DNA from: Candidatus Wildermuthbacteria bacterium
GTDB taxonomy: Bacteria > Patescibacteriota > Minisyncoccia > Minisyncoccales > UBA10102
DNA: 11,573 bases
Assembly: GCA_016177065.1 (NCBI GenBank)
Contig: JACOVZ010000043.1
Coordinates: forward strand, 1 to 11,573
Reading direction: 5' to 3'
Each line of letters starts with the position of its first letter. The first letter of the stretch is position 1. A program made the position numbers and the translations under genes. The notes beneath the pieces were generated by a model. The model did not search any database. It saw nothing but the letters and a program-made list of their open reading frames with translations, and was not told the origin of the DNA. Below are positions 1 through 6,050 of the stretch, one piece after another.

Positions 1-1
1 C

Positions 2-847
2 CAGCACAGGCACCGCTTCATTAATTTCCATACGGCAGTATTCACCAATCTTTCCCCCGAGCACTTGGAGCGCCACGGATCGTTTGAAAAATACAAAGAA
101 GCAAAAGGGGAGCTTTTTCAGGCCGCCAAAAAACTTCATGTGATAAACGCAGACGATCCAAACGCGCAATACTTTTTGCAGTTTCCGGCAGAGAAGATTG
201 TGCGCTATTCTCTGGCCGACGCAAGAAACTTGGGAGATTTCCATCTTAAGCTTCTGGGGGAATTCAATATGTACAACTCTTTGGCCGCAATTTCAACAGC
301 CATGTCCCACGGGGTTTCCTTGGAGATTTGCAAAAAAGCGCTTGAGAAAATGGAAGGAGTCCCAGGAAGAATGGAGCAGGTTGTCTCAGCTCCCTTCAGG
401 GTGTTTGTAGACTATGCATTCACGCCGGCAGCGTTAAAAAAAGTGTATCAAACGCTGAAGATTGAAAACCGTAAACTCGTTTGTGTGCTGGGAGCTGCAG
501 GCGGAGGGAGAGACGCCTGGAAAAGGCCTGTGCTGGGAGGAATTGCCGCAGATTACTGCGATTCTGTTATCATCACCAACGAGGATCCGTATGAAGAAGA
601 TCCTTTGAGAATCATGAAAGAAGTTGCCAACGGCGCAAAAGGCAGAGCTCAGATTATTGAAGACAGAAGAGAGGCAATACGAAATGCCTTGTCTCAGGCT
701 CAGCCAGGAGACACCGTAGTGATTACCGGCAAAGGATCTGAAGATTCCATTGCAATCAAGGGAGGAAAGAAGATTTCTTGGGATGATAGGGAGGTAGTGA
801 GAGAAGAATTTCAGAACTTGACAAAGGCACAGAAGCGTGATATATAG
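2..847 (+). CDS. Mur ligase, MurE-type (UDP-N-acetylmuramyl peptide synthetase), 5'-truncated by window edge
   Basis: The reading frame is open from base 2 to a TAG at 845-847 (281 codons visible); the N-terminal domain and the ATP P-loop lie outside the window. The family joins an amino acid to UDP-MurNAc-peptide with ATP in cytoplasmic peptidoglycan synthesis. Visible signatures are QHRH near the edge, TNLSPEH (central domain), the VPGRME linker, DYAFTP (residues 137-142 of the visible part), GAAGGGRDAWKRP, an EDPYEEDP segment (194-201), and GKGSEDS followed by KISWDDREV. Two places depart from classical MurE: DYAHTP is DYAFTP, and the DNPR motif that contacts meso-DAP is EDPY, so the amino acid added cannot be assumed to be DAP. 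The last ten codons diverge from a second copy of the 3' end at 1712-1795 and overlap the promoter of the next gene. An in-frame TTG at 65 is not a start, because homology continues upstream. Confidence 0.9.
   Translation, partial: QHRHRFINFHTAVFTNLSPEHLERHGSFEKYKEAKGELFQAAKKLHVINADDPNAQYFLQFPAEKIVRYSLADARNLGDFHLKLLGEFNMYNSLAAISTAMSHGVSLEICKKALEKMEGVPGRMEQVVSAPFRVFVDYAFTPAALKKVYQTLKIENRKLVCVLGAAGGGRDAWKRPVLGGIAADYCDSVIITNEDPYEEDPLRIMKEVANGAKGRAQIIEDRREAIRNALSQAQPGDTVVITGKGSEDSIAIKGGKKISWDDREVVREEFQNLTKAQKRDI
818..846 (+). promoter_or_regulatory. Near-consensus sigma70-type promoter of the cassette gene
   Basis: TTGACA at 818-823, a 17-base spacer and TATATA at 841-846 preceded by TGA (extended -10). 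It lies inside the last codons of the Mur ligase gene, three bases after the end of the segment duplicated at 1712-1768. The expected start near 853 gives a leader of about 68 bases with a small GCGC/GCGC hairpin (about 893-905). Confidence 0.7.
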
Positions 848-920
848 TTATTTGAATGCGGTAATCTTTGTATGCCGCGTAAGCACATCTCAGCGCGAAA
901 AGCGCAGAAGGAGAATCGTC

Positions 921-1469
921 ATGACTAAGGTAGTCACAGACGAAACATTGGGAAGGGTTGCTCGCCAGCAGCATGATTTGTTCAGGCGAGTACGAGATGG
1001 TACGCTGGACCCGGGAGAGATTTCAAGGGGCCTGCAAGCCCTCATCGAGGGAAGGGATGGTACCAGTCCCGTTTTCTCCCGCGACATGACCAAGGAAGGT
1101 TGGGAGCTGGTGGAAGGTTCTGACGAGCCCGATCCAGCCCTGCTCTCTACAACAGAGTTCGAGTTCGTACCTATCCTCAAGAAGGATGAGGGCTCCATCT
1201 CCGGTGCAGAGATGAGGAAGCGAGCGTTGCTGGAGAACGCTAACTTAGGTCAGCGCGCCGCCGAGTGGTGGCTGGCGCATCCAAAGAAGATGCCGGTGCG
1301 GCCCGAGGGCGTCTACTGGATCCCCTTTACGAGGACAGTCTGGCGCTACCGCGATGGCGGCTTGGGCGTGCCTTGTCTCGACTGGCACGGCGGGCGGTGG
1401 ATTCTGGGCTTCAACTGGCTCGAGGGCGAGTGGGACTCCCGTGGCAGGTTTCTGCGCCCGCGCAAGTAG
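921..1469 (+). CDS. Hypothetical protein of a GC-rich inserted cassette
   Basis: A 182-codon gene. I choose ATG 921 because AAGGAG at 908-913 lies seven bases upstream; the frame is open further up to a GTG at 837, but that would overlap the Mur ligase end and the promoter. I cannot assign a function. The N-terminal part has an RQQHDLFRRV...GTLDP...RGLQALIEG pattern that I recall, without certainty, from hypothetical proteins repeated in Parcubacteria genomes. The C-terminal part is rich in Trp and Gly (WRYRDGG, DWHGGRW, FNWLEGEW) and suggests a small compact beta-rich fold. There is no signal peptide or membrane segment. Base composition is unlike the neighbours: a sampled 60-base stretch at 1321 has 39 G+C, against 26 at 601 in the Mur ligase. 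It has its own promoter, Shine-Dalgarno site and terminator, consistent with an acquired single-gene unit. Confidence 0.75.
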   Translation: MTKVVTDETLGRVARQQHDLFRRVRDGTLDPGEISRGLQALIEGRDGTSPVFSRDMTKEGWELVEGSDEPDPALLSTTEFEFVPILKKDEGSISGAEMRKRALLENANLGQRAAEWWLAHPKKMPVRPEGVYWIPFTRTVWRYRDGGLGVPCLDWHGGRWILGFNWLEGEWDSRGRFLRPRK

Positions 1470-1497
1470 CACTTTGGATCTTTGATCCTTCGTCGCA

Positions 1498-1535
1498 AGG
1501 CCTCTCAAGAACTTCGATTTTTGAGAGGCCTCTTT
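1498..1535 (+). terminator. Strong rho-independent terminator of the cassette gene
   Basis: AGGCCTCTCAA (1498-1508) and TTGAGAGGCCT (1521-1531) form a perfect 11-bp inverted repeat with a 12-base loop, followed by CTTTATTT. It sits 28 bases after the stop of the 921-1469 gene. Confidence 0.85.
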
Positions 1536-1549
1536 ATTTCCCGCGAATA

Positions 1550-1558
1550 TGATAGAAT
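1550..1558 (+). promoter_or_regulatory. Possible extended -10 element upstream of the 1841 gene
   Basis: TGATAGAAT fits an extended -10 box just downstream of the terminator. No good -35 is visible. If used, the transcript would have a leader of about 275 bases containing a GCTGAA/TTCAGC hairpin (1582-1603) and the Mur ligase fragment before reaching the 1841 and NIF3 genes. Confidence 0.3.
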
Positions 1559-1711
1559 AGAAAGCGGATAGTAGATGACATGCTGAAGGTTACGGCTTTC
1601 AGCGGTCGAATTCCAGGATTGCTCAAAACAATCTCTCAAAAATGAAGATACTTGGTGCAGAGTATTAGGGAGTATGAAGACTTCGAATACGATACAATCC
1701 TGAGAGCACTC

Positions 1712-1795
1712 AAAGGAGGAAAGAAGATTTCTTGGGACGATAGGAAGGTTGTGCGCGAAGAATTCCAAAAGCTGGACACCAATCAAATTTCATGA
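1712..1795 (+). pseudogene. Fragment: second, diverged copy of the Mur ligase 3' end
   Basis: The 57 bases 1712-1768 match 758-814 at 49 positions by my count. Translated, the fragment reads GGKKISWDDRKVVREEFQ, continues with KLDTNQIS, and ends at TGA 1793-1795. Seven codons differ and six of those changes are synonymous (the exception is E to K), so both copies evolved as coding sequence before one was cut off. The frame continues upstream to a stop at 1643, but that part does not resemble Mur ligase. The rest of the gene-free stretch 1470-1840 holds the terminator, the weak -10 element and a hairpin; I see nothing else in it. Confidence 0.7.
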
Positions 1796-1840
1796 TACGG
1801 TAAGGCAGACGTATGAGAAGGAAACTTTTCACGGTCGCAT

Positions 1841-2047
1841 ATGGACCACACCAAGCTTCCAGGAAGCCTTCGCAAATTTGTTCGTTTGGAAAAAGCCCGC
1901 ATCAGGCGGGAGATTTTAGACAGCAAAGACCAGAAACAGCTCATTGAAGAAATGTATCAAAAGATTATTCAGCAAACTCAAAAGAGAATCGCAAGGCCCC
2001 AGGAATCTTCAGCTGTGAAGGCAGAGCCTGCAGAGGCAAAGAAATAA
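1841..2047 (+). CDS. Small conserved-looking hypothetical protein upstream of NIF3
   Basis: 68 codons, highly charged, predicted alpha-helical. The middle (LIEEMYQKIIQQTQKRI) could form a short coiled coil, and the C-terminus is a low-complexity Ala/Glu/Lys tail. There is no membrane segment and no family I recognise. ATG 1841 is the first start after an in-frame TGA at 1814. No clear Shine-Dalgarno site is near. Its stop is directly followed by the NIF3 ATG (zero-base gap), so the two are probably co-transcribed and translationally coupled. Confidence 0.6.
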   Translation: MDHTKLPGSLRKFVRLEKARIRREILDSKDQKQLIEEMYQKIIQQTQKRIARPQESSAVKAEPAEAKK

Positions 2048-2995
2048 ATGACTATTCAAGACATCTACAACTTGGCGGTTCAGAAGGGGATTGAAGCTGA
2101 TTTCAGGACAAAGGATCATATTCAGAAACTCCTCGCAAGGAAGAAGCAGAAGTTTGAGAAGCTCAATGATAAAGAGAAGAGAGGGTTTGACCAGGAGTCT
2201 CTTACAAATCCCTATTCTGATTCCAGGGTTCTTCACGTTGCGCAAGACAAAGAGATCAAGAAAGTTTTGGTTGGCATAGACATTGACGTCGCTGAAATAC
2301 TGCTCGCAAAAGAATTGGAGGGAATTGATCTCGTGATTTCCCATCATCCGATAGGCAGGGCGTTGGCAGACCTTCACGAGGTGATGGAGCTTCAGGTGGA
2401 CGTATTGAATCAGTATGGGGTTCCGGTGAACATTGCAGAGGGCCTGCTCAAAGAACGGATTTCAGAAGTTGCAAGGGGAATCAATCCGCGCAACAACTGG
2501 AGAACCGTAGACGCGGCAAAACTTCTTGGCGTAAGCTTGATGTGCTTGCACACGGTTGCAGACAACAATGCGGCAGCCTTTGTGCGCAAGGCGGTTGAAG
2601 CAAAAAATCCTGAGCGCCTGCAAGATCTCATGGAAATATTTGAGGGCATTGCAGAGTATGAAAAAGCGGTTGCGCAAGGGTCTGGCCCCAGAATTTTGGT
2701 TGGAAGCCCGGAGAACAGATGCGGAAAGATTGCGATTACCGAAATGACCGGAGGCACTGAGGGCTCTCCTAAGCTGTATGAACGCATGGCGCAATCTGGC
2801 ATCGGGACTGTTATTGCGATGCACCTTTCTGACGAACATAAAAAAGAAGCTGAAACCTCGCACATCAATGTCATTAACGCCGGCCACATGTCTTCTGATT
2901 CCATTGGCATGAATCTTATTGTAGACGAGCTTGAAAAGCAGGGCATTGAGATTGTTCCGTGCGGAGGATTCCTGAGAGTATCCCGCCTGCGCTGA
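2048..2995 (+). CDS. NIF3-like (DUF34) dinuclear metal-centre protein
   Basis: 315 residues. The NIF3/DUF34 family forms hexameric rings with a two-metal site per subunit; its cellular role is not settled, and GTP cyclohydrolase-like and chaperone-like functions have been proposed for homologues. Visible metal-site motifs are ISHHPIG (H99, H100) with H110, and near the C-terminus MHLSDEH (H259, H264) and INAGHMSSDSIG (H280). The first about 60 residues form a charged helical extension (KKQKFEKLNDKEKRGFD) before the core starts at KKVLVGIDID. The last codons (VSRLR, TGA 2993-2995) run into the GC-rich palindrome at 2982-3016, so the C-terminal residues may come from that repeat. The gene directly follows the 68-aa gene and precedes tRNA-Arg. 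Confidence 0.88.
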   Translation: MTIQDIYNLAVQKGIEADFRTKDHIQKLLARKKQKFEKLNDKEKRGFDQESLTNPYSDSRVLHVAQDKEIKKVLVGIDIDVAEILLAKELEGIDLVISHHPIGRALADLHEVMELQVDVLNQYGVPVNIAEGLLKERISEVARGINPRNNWRTVDAAKLLGVSLMCLHTVADNNAAAFVRKAVEAKNPERLQDLMEIFEGIAEYEKAVAQGSGPRILVGSPENRCGKIAITEMTGGTEGSPKLYERMAQSGIGTVIAMHLSDEHKKEAETSHINVINAGHMSSDSIGMNLIVDELEKQGIEIVPCGGFLRVSRLR

Positions 2996-3016
2996 AGTTT
3001 CGGCGGGCAGGCCCGC
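2982..3016. repeat. REP-like GC-rich palindrome overlapping the end of NIF3
   Basis: CCCGCC (2982-2987) pairs with GGCGGG (3002-3007) around a loop containing TGAAGTTTC, and GCGGG/CCCGC (about 3004-3008 and 3012-3016) offers an alternative hairpin. There is no T-run, so it is not a standard terminator. It resembles the CCGCC...GGCGG modules at 3770-3799. Confidence 0.5.
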
Positions 3017-3018
3017 GC

Positions 3019-3090
3019 GTCCTCGTAGTTGAATGGATACAATATCTCCCTCCGAAGGAGGTGGTGCAGGTTCGATTCCTGCCGAGGACA
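3019..3090 (+). tRNA. tRNA-Arg (anticodon CCG)
   Basis: 72 bases fold as a complete cloverleaf: acceptor GTCCTCG/CGAGGAC, D stem GTTG/CAAT, anticodon stem TCTCC/GGAGG with loop CTCCGAA (anticodon CCG), variable loop TGGT, T stem GCAGG/CCTGC with TTCGATT loop, and discriminator A at 3090. The next bases are CATTTG, so the 3' CCA is not encoded and must be added after transcription. It decodes CGG. Confidence 0.93.
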
Positions 3091-3093
3091 CAT

Positions 3094-3121
3094 TTGTTTT
3101 TGTGCCTCTTTTTGGTATACT
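3094..3121 (+). promoter_or_regulatory. Promoter of the LOG-family gene, giving a near-leaderless mRNA
   Basis: TTGTTT (3094-3099), a 16-base spacer and TATACT (3116-3121) preceded by TGG (extended -10). The -10 box ends six bases before ATG 3128, so transcription should start at or next to the start codon. Confidence 0.6.
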
Positions 3122-3127
3122 GAAGGC

Positions 3128-3739
3128 ATGAAAACACAAAACTGTTCGTTCATTCATGACTACAAGATTTGCGTGTCTGGGTCAGCTGAGCTTCTGCCTT
3201 GCACGCCCCGCGCAAAGGAGCTTGCAAAGGAAGTGGGGCGCCAGGTTGTAAAACAGGGAGCTATAATCATCACAGGAGCTACTACTGGAATTCCTTACTG
3301 GGCAGCCGTGGGAGCAAAAGAAGCAGGAGGGCTGTCTATCGGGTTTTCTCCGGCTGGCACCGAAAAAGAGCACGTGAGAGTATACCGGCTTCCCACAGAC
3401 GCCTTTGATGTTATCGTGTACACGGGATTCGGATACGCGGGAAGAAACCTTTTGCTCACAAGAGCAGGGGATGCGGTTATTACCATTTGCGGAAGAATGG
3501 GGACATTAAATGAATTCACCGTTGCTTTTGAAGACAAAAAACCAATAGGGGTTCTTGAGGGAACCGGAGGCACTGCAGACAAGATAGATTATCTGTTTAA
3601 GGGAGGATACCGGGGCAAAAAGAAGGTGGTGATGTCTGCCTATCCCGATGTGCTGGTTCGGGAGGTTATTCAAATGATCAAGAAAGACAAAGACGGGAAC
3701 CATAAGCATTTATTAAAAGGTCGAAAAAATAAAAGATAA
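3128..3739 (+). CDS. LOG/DprA-type Rossmann protein, TIGR00725-like
   Basis: 203 residues from ATG 3128. The frame is open upstream to 3029, but that would read through the tRNA gene and is rejected. SLOG-superfamily proteins are cytoplasmic nucleotide-binding Rossmann folds; LOG members hydrolyse cytokinin ribotide-like nucleotides, while the TIGR00725 branch has no established activity. Visible features are a first strand KICVSGSAE (13-21), a glycine turn IIITGATTGIPYWAA (46-60), GRNLLLTRAGDAVI (105-118) and the signature CGRMGTLNEF (121-130), equivalent to the PGGxGTxxE motif with Cys in place of the usual Gly/Pro. A C-terminal charged tail (KGRKNKR) may be disordered. It is preceded by a near-leaderless promoter, ends where the next gene begins, and probably opens the operon running to 9327. 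Confidence 0.8.
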   Translation: MKTQNCSFIHDYKICVSGSAELLPCTPRAKELAKEVGRQVVKQGAIIITGATTGIPYWAAVGAKEAGGLSIGFSPAGTEKEHVRVYRLPTDAFDVIVYTGFGYAGRNLLLTRAGDAVITICGRMGTLNEFTVAFEDKKPIGVLEGTGGTADKIDYLFKGGYRGKKKVVMSAYPDVLVREVIQMIKKDKDGNHKHLLKGRKNKR

Positions 3740-3745
3740 GTGATA

Positions 3746-4069
3746 ATGAATAAAATGTCCGCAAAAAAGTCCGCCAAAGGCGGATCCGCCTCGGGCGGAA
3801 AAGAAAAGCCCATTCGGAAAACTCAGGGCAAGCTCGTAGGCAGGGTTGATCACTACTTTGATAAGATTAAGGTTGCGGCCTTGAAGCTCAAAGGCTCTCT
3901 GAAAGTTGGAGATACCGTGCGCATTGAAGGAGGATCCATCTCTTTCACTCAGGAGATTGCTTCTATGCAAATTGAGCATGAGCAGGTGAAAAAAGCAAAG
4001 AAGGGAGATGAAATAGGGTTCAAGGTGAAAAAGAAAGTGCGGGAAGGGTACAGAATATACAGGCAATGA
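3746..4069 (+). CDS. Translation elongation factor-like protein (EF-Tu domain 2-like beta barrel)
   Basis: 107 residues if ATG 3746 is used; GTG 3740 and ATG 3755 are also possible. The core (about residues 27-107) reads GKLVGRVDHYFDKIKVAALKL...LKVGDTVRIEGG...QEIASMQIEHEQVKKAKKGDEIGFKV, the pattern of stand-alone EF-Tu domain-2-like proteins annotated as translation elongation factor-like in archaea and CPR bacteria. It lacks the GTPase domain, so it is not an elongation factor itself and the role is unknown. The N-terminal residues SAKGGSASGGK are encoded by two tandem palindromes (3770-3799) and look like an in-frame repeat insertion. The last codon overlaps the permease start (ATGA, 4066-4069). 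Confidence 0.75.
   Translation: MNKMSAKKSAKGGSASGGKEKPIRKTQGKLVGRVDHYFDKIKVAALKLKGSLKVGDTVRIEGGSISFTQEIASMQIEHEQVKKAKKGDEIGFKVKKKVREGYRIYRQ
3770..3799. repeat. Tandem REP-like palindromes inside a coding sequence
   Basis: TCCGCC-AAA-GGCGGA followed directly by TCCGCC-TCG-GGCGGA: two perfect 6-bp hairpins back to back, 30 bases (ten codons), in frame within the N-terminus of the elongation factor-like gene. They encode a Gly/Ser/Ala-rich linker outside the folded core. Confidence 0.7.
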
Positions 4070-5202
4070 GCAAAACTTTCTTTTTAGCTCTTTCAACCCT
4101 TATTGGGGCTACTATTGGAGCTGGCATTTTTGGATTTCCCTACGTAGTCGCAAAGAGCGGATTGGTGCCGGGCATCATATATTTCTTTCTTCTTGGAGGC
4201 GTTGTGCTGCTCCTCCATCTCTTTTTCGGAGAAATATGCCTGAGAACTTCGGGGAAGTATCGTCTCGTAGGGTATGCAAAGATATATTTGGGGAAATGGG
4301 GAAAACTGCTTGCGACGTTCGTCCTTTTTTTTGTGTTAGCCGGAGCATTGCTTTCTTACCTCATTCTTGCAGGAAGTTTTTTTGACATTGTTTTTTCCCC
4401 GTGGATTCATTTCCCCAGCACAATCGTATGGTCGGTTTTGTTCTGGATTGCGGGCTCTTTTTTTATACTCAAGGGCAGGCAGCTGATTACCGTAGCTGAG
4501 CTTTTCATGAATGTCGGGTTTTTTGCGGCCATAGGGGTTTTGTTTTTGTTCGCGATCCCCCACATGCAGTCTTTGCAGATTCCCTCGTTTGACATTGCGG
4601 GCCTTCCAATCGCGTTCGGGGTGTTTCTGTTCGGGTTCTTGGGCCTTGAGGCGATTCCAGAGCTTGCAAGCTTTCTGAAAGACACCAAAGAGAAGATGCG
4701 GCTCCACTCAGTGATTATCTGGGGATCCGTTGGGAGCGGCTTGCTCTTTGCGCTTTTTTCATTTCTGATTGTCGGCGTTTCAGGAACAGATACGACCGAG
4801 GATGCCTTAAGCGGGCTCGTGCCTGTCTTGGGGCGCGAGATTGTTCTTCTGGGAGCTCTTTTTGGGATTTTGGCAATCTCTTCTTCGTTTTTGGTGCTTG
4901 GGAATTACCTGAAGAATTCCCTCAGGCATGATTTTGGCATTCCAGACATGCCAGCGTTTTTCATTGCATGCTCGCTCCCGCTCATCTTGTTTCTTATGGG
5001 ATTTCGCCAGTTTATTGAGGTCATAGGGGTTGTGGGGGGAATCGCGGGAGCTGCGGAAGGGGCCTTGATCGTCCTCATATTCCTGAAGGCAAAGAAGCTT
5101 GGAGATCGGACTCCCGAGTACGACATGAAGATTCCCTCCTTTGTGCTTTTTCTCATTGTTTTAATTCTGGCAGCTGGAGCAGCGCAGCTGATATTTGATT
5201 AG
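4066..5202 (+). CDS. Aromatic/hydroxy amino acid permease (HAAAP-like, Trp/Tyr permease family)
   Basis: 378 residues, with roughly 11 hydrophobic membrane segments spread over the whole length. The first helix carries TLIGATIGAGIFGFPYVVAKSG (residues 11-32 region), the unwound-helix glycine motif of APC-superfamily transporters and closest in feel to Tyr/Trp permeases. Residues around 198-215 (FLGLEAIPELASFLKDTK) match the conserved segment in this family. It should take up an amino acid, probably aromatic, with proton or sodium symport; the exact substrate cannot be read. This fits a CPR cell lacking amino acid biosynthesis. The start overlaps the preceding stop (ATGA), so it is translationally coupled. 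Confidence 0.85.
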   Translation: MSKTFFLALSTLIGATIGAGIFGFPYVVAKSGLVPGIIYFFLLGGVVLLLHLFFGEICLRTSGKYRLVGYAKIYLGKWGKLLATFVLFFVLAGALLSYLILAGSFFDIVFSPWIHFPSTIVWSVLFWIAGSFFILKGRQLITVAELFMNVGFFAAIGVLFLFAIPHMQSLQIPSFDIAGLPIAFGVFLFGFLGLEAIPELASFLKDTKEKMRLHSVIIWGSVGSGLLFALFSFLIVGVSGTDTTEDALSGLVPVLGREIVLLGALFGILAISSSFLVLGNYLKNSLRHDFGIPDMPAFFIACSLPLILFLMGFRQFIEVIGVVGGIAGAAEGALIVLIFLKAKKLGDRTPEYDMKIPSFVLFLIVLILAAGAAQLIFD

Positions 5203-5212
5203 CGATAAATGC

Positions 5213-5503
5213 ATGCAAGAAAACATCAGATTGCGCATACTTGTTTCAGGCAGGGTGCAGGGAGTCATGTTCCGCAAGTACGCAGAGAAGCTCGCCCAGG
5301 ACCTGGGGATTACGGGTCATGTTCAGAATCTTCTTGACGGAAGGGTGGAGGTGGTATGCGAAGGAGGGCGGGAGAACATGGAACGATTCGTTGAGGGAGT
5401 AAGAAAGGGCCCTCGGCTTGCGCGCGTCAAAGGGATTAATTCAGAACAGCAGGAGCACACAGGGGAATGGAAGGATTTTACAATACGGGAATTCGGGTTC
5501 TGA
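5213..5503 (+). CDS. acyP: Acylphosphatase
   Basis: 96 residues from ATG 5213 (a TTG at 5195 in the same frame would overlap the permease end and lies before the conserved core). Acylphosphatase hydrolyses acyl phosphates such as carbamoyl phosphate or 1,3-bisphosphoglycerate in the cytoplasm. The family signature is complete: VSGRVQGVMFRKYA with catalytic R21, and GHVQNLLDGRVEVVCEG with catalytic N39. Length is normal (about 90-100). It lies 10 bases after the permease stop, in the same operon; there is no obvious Shine-Dalgarno site. Confidence 0.93.
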   Translation: MQENIRLRILVSGRVQGVMFRKYAEKLAQDLGITGHVQNLLDGRVEVVCEGGRENMERFVEGVRKGPRLARVKGINSEQQEHTGEWKDFTIREFGF

Positions 5504-5532
5504 TTGTTTCTTCGCTTATGTTCTGCTACAAT
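5504..5532 (+). promoter_or_regulatory. Internal promoter before the 70-aa membrane protein
   Basis: TTGTTT (5504-5509), 17-base spacer, TACAAT (5527-5532) preceded by TGC (extended -10). The -10 box ends seven bases before ATG 5540, again predicting a leaderless or nearly leaderless transcript, here inside the operon. Confidence 0.5.
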
Positions 5533-5539
5533 TCCGAGT

Positions 5540-5752
5540 ATGGGAAAGATTATCCGGAAGATCGCAGTGCCGCGCCTGGGCTTTATTTTTTTGCTGATCG
5601 CGGCAATAATCATTCTTGACGAGGCGCGAAAAGGCGTGCCCCTGTTCACGTTCTCTGACATCTATGCTTTGCGCCCGACCCATGAAAAATTCGGGCTGTT
5701 TTTTCTTCTCGGAGGGCTGTACTTGAATATAAAAAGCAGGAAGAGCTCATAA
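5540..5752 (+). CDS. Small two-helix membrane protein, unknown function
   Basis: 70 residues from ATG 5540; a TTG at 5504 in the same frame falls on the putative promoter and is less likely. Two hydrophobic stretches (about residues 13-26, FIFLLIAAIIIL, and 48-60, FGLFFLLGGLYL) are joined by a polar loop (DEARKGVPLFTFSDIYALRPTHEK). A basic N-terminus (MGKIIRK) and basic C-terminal tail suggest both ends in the cytoplasm. I recognise no family. It is followed after four bases by the 97-aa membrane gene. Confidence 0.6.
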   Translation: MGKIIRKIAVPRLGFIFLLIAAIIILDEARKGVPLFTFSDIYALRPTHEKFGLFFLLGGLYLNIKSRKSS

Positions 5753-5756
5753 AAAC

Positions 5757-6050
5757 ATGGAACTGGGCATTTTTATCGGAGGGTTTCTCGGAGGATTCAT
5801 ACGGGGGATTGTCGGATACCTCAAGCATCAGTATTCTTACAAAGACGTGAAGTTCAATCTTTGGAGATTTCTTTTCACCATGTTTCTTTCTGGTTTTGTC
5901 GGAGTGGCTGTAGCTCAAGCCATCAAGGAAGCAAGCGTCCCTTACCTGGGCATTGACGTCCTTACTCCCGCTCTTGCTGTGGTTATCGGATACGCGGGCG
6001 GAGACTTTCTGGAAGGCCTTTACAAAATCATACTTAAGCGTCCGTCATGA
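5757..6050 (+). CDS. Small membrane protein, holin-like
   Basis: 97 residues with about three hydrophobic segments: a glycine-rich first helix (FIGGFLGGFIRGIVGYL), LWRFLFTMFLSGFVGVAVAQAI, and ALAVVIGYAGGDFLEGLYKII. The order glycine-rich helix, basic/aromatic loop, LWR...SGFVGV helix, short loop, then G-Y-x-G-x-x-F resembles small phage-type holins (holin superfamily III/LydA-like), but I cannot confirm this without a profile search, and no endolysin or other phage gene is nearby. AGGAAGAG about ten bases upstream may be its ribosome site. Its stop overlaps the nuclease start (ATGA at 6047-6050). Confidence 0.65.
   Translation: MELGIFIGGFLGGFIRGIVGYLKHQYSYKDVKFNLWRFLFTMFLSGFVGVAVAQAIKEASVPYLGIDVLTPALAVVIGYAGGDFLEGLYKIILKRPS

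Noticed and set aside
837..920. GTG start 28 codons upstream for the 182-aa gene
   Set aside because: It would overlap the Mur ligase end and the promoter -10; ATG 921 has a well-spaced AAGGAG.
3019..3090. tRNA-Arg as an attachment site for an integrated element
   Set aside because: I saw no second copy of the tRNA 3' end in the window and no integrase.
3029..3127. Upstream extension of the LOG-family gene
   Set aside because: It would translate the tRNA-Arg gene; the promoter at 3094-3121 and family homology both favour ATG 3128.
2410..3157. Long minus-strand open frames (231 and 247 codons) across NIF3 and the tRNA
   Set aside because: They lie opposite a gene with clear family motifs, run through the tRNA and show no recognisable motifs; they mirror NIF3 codon bias.
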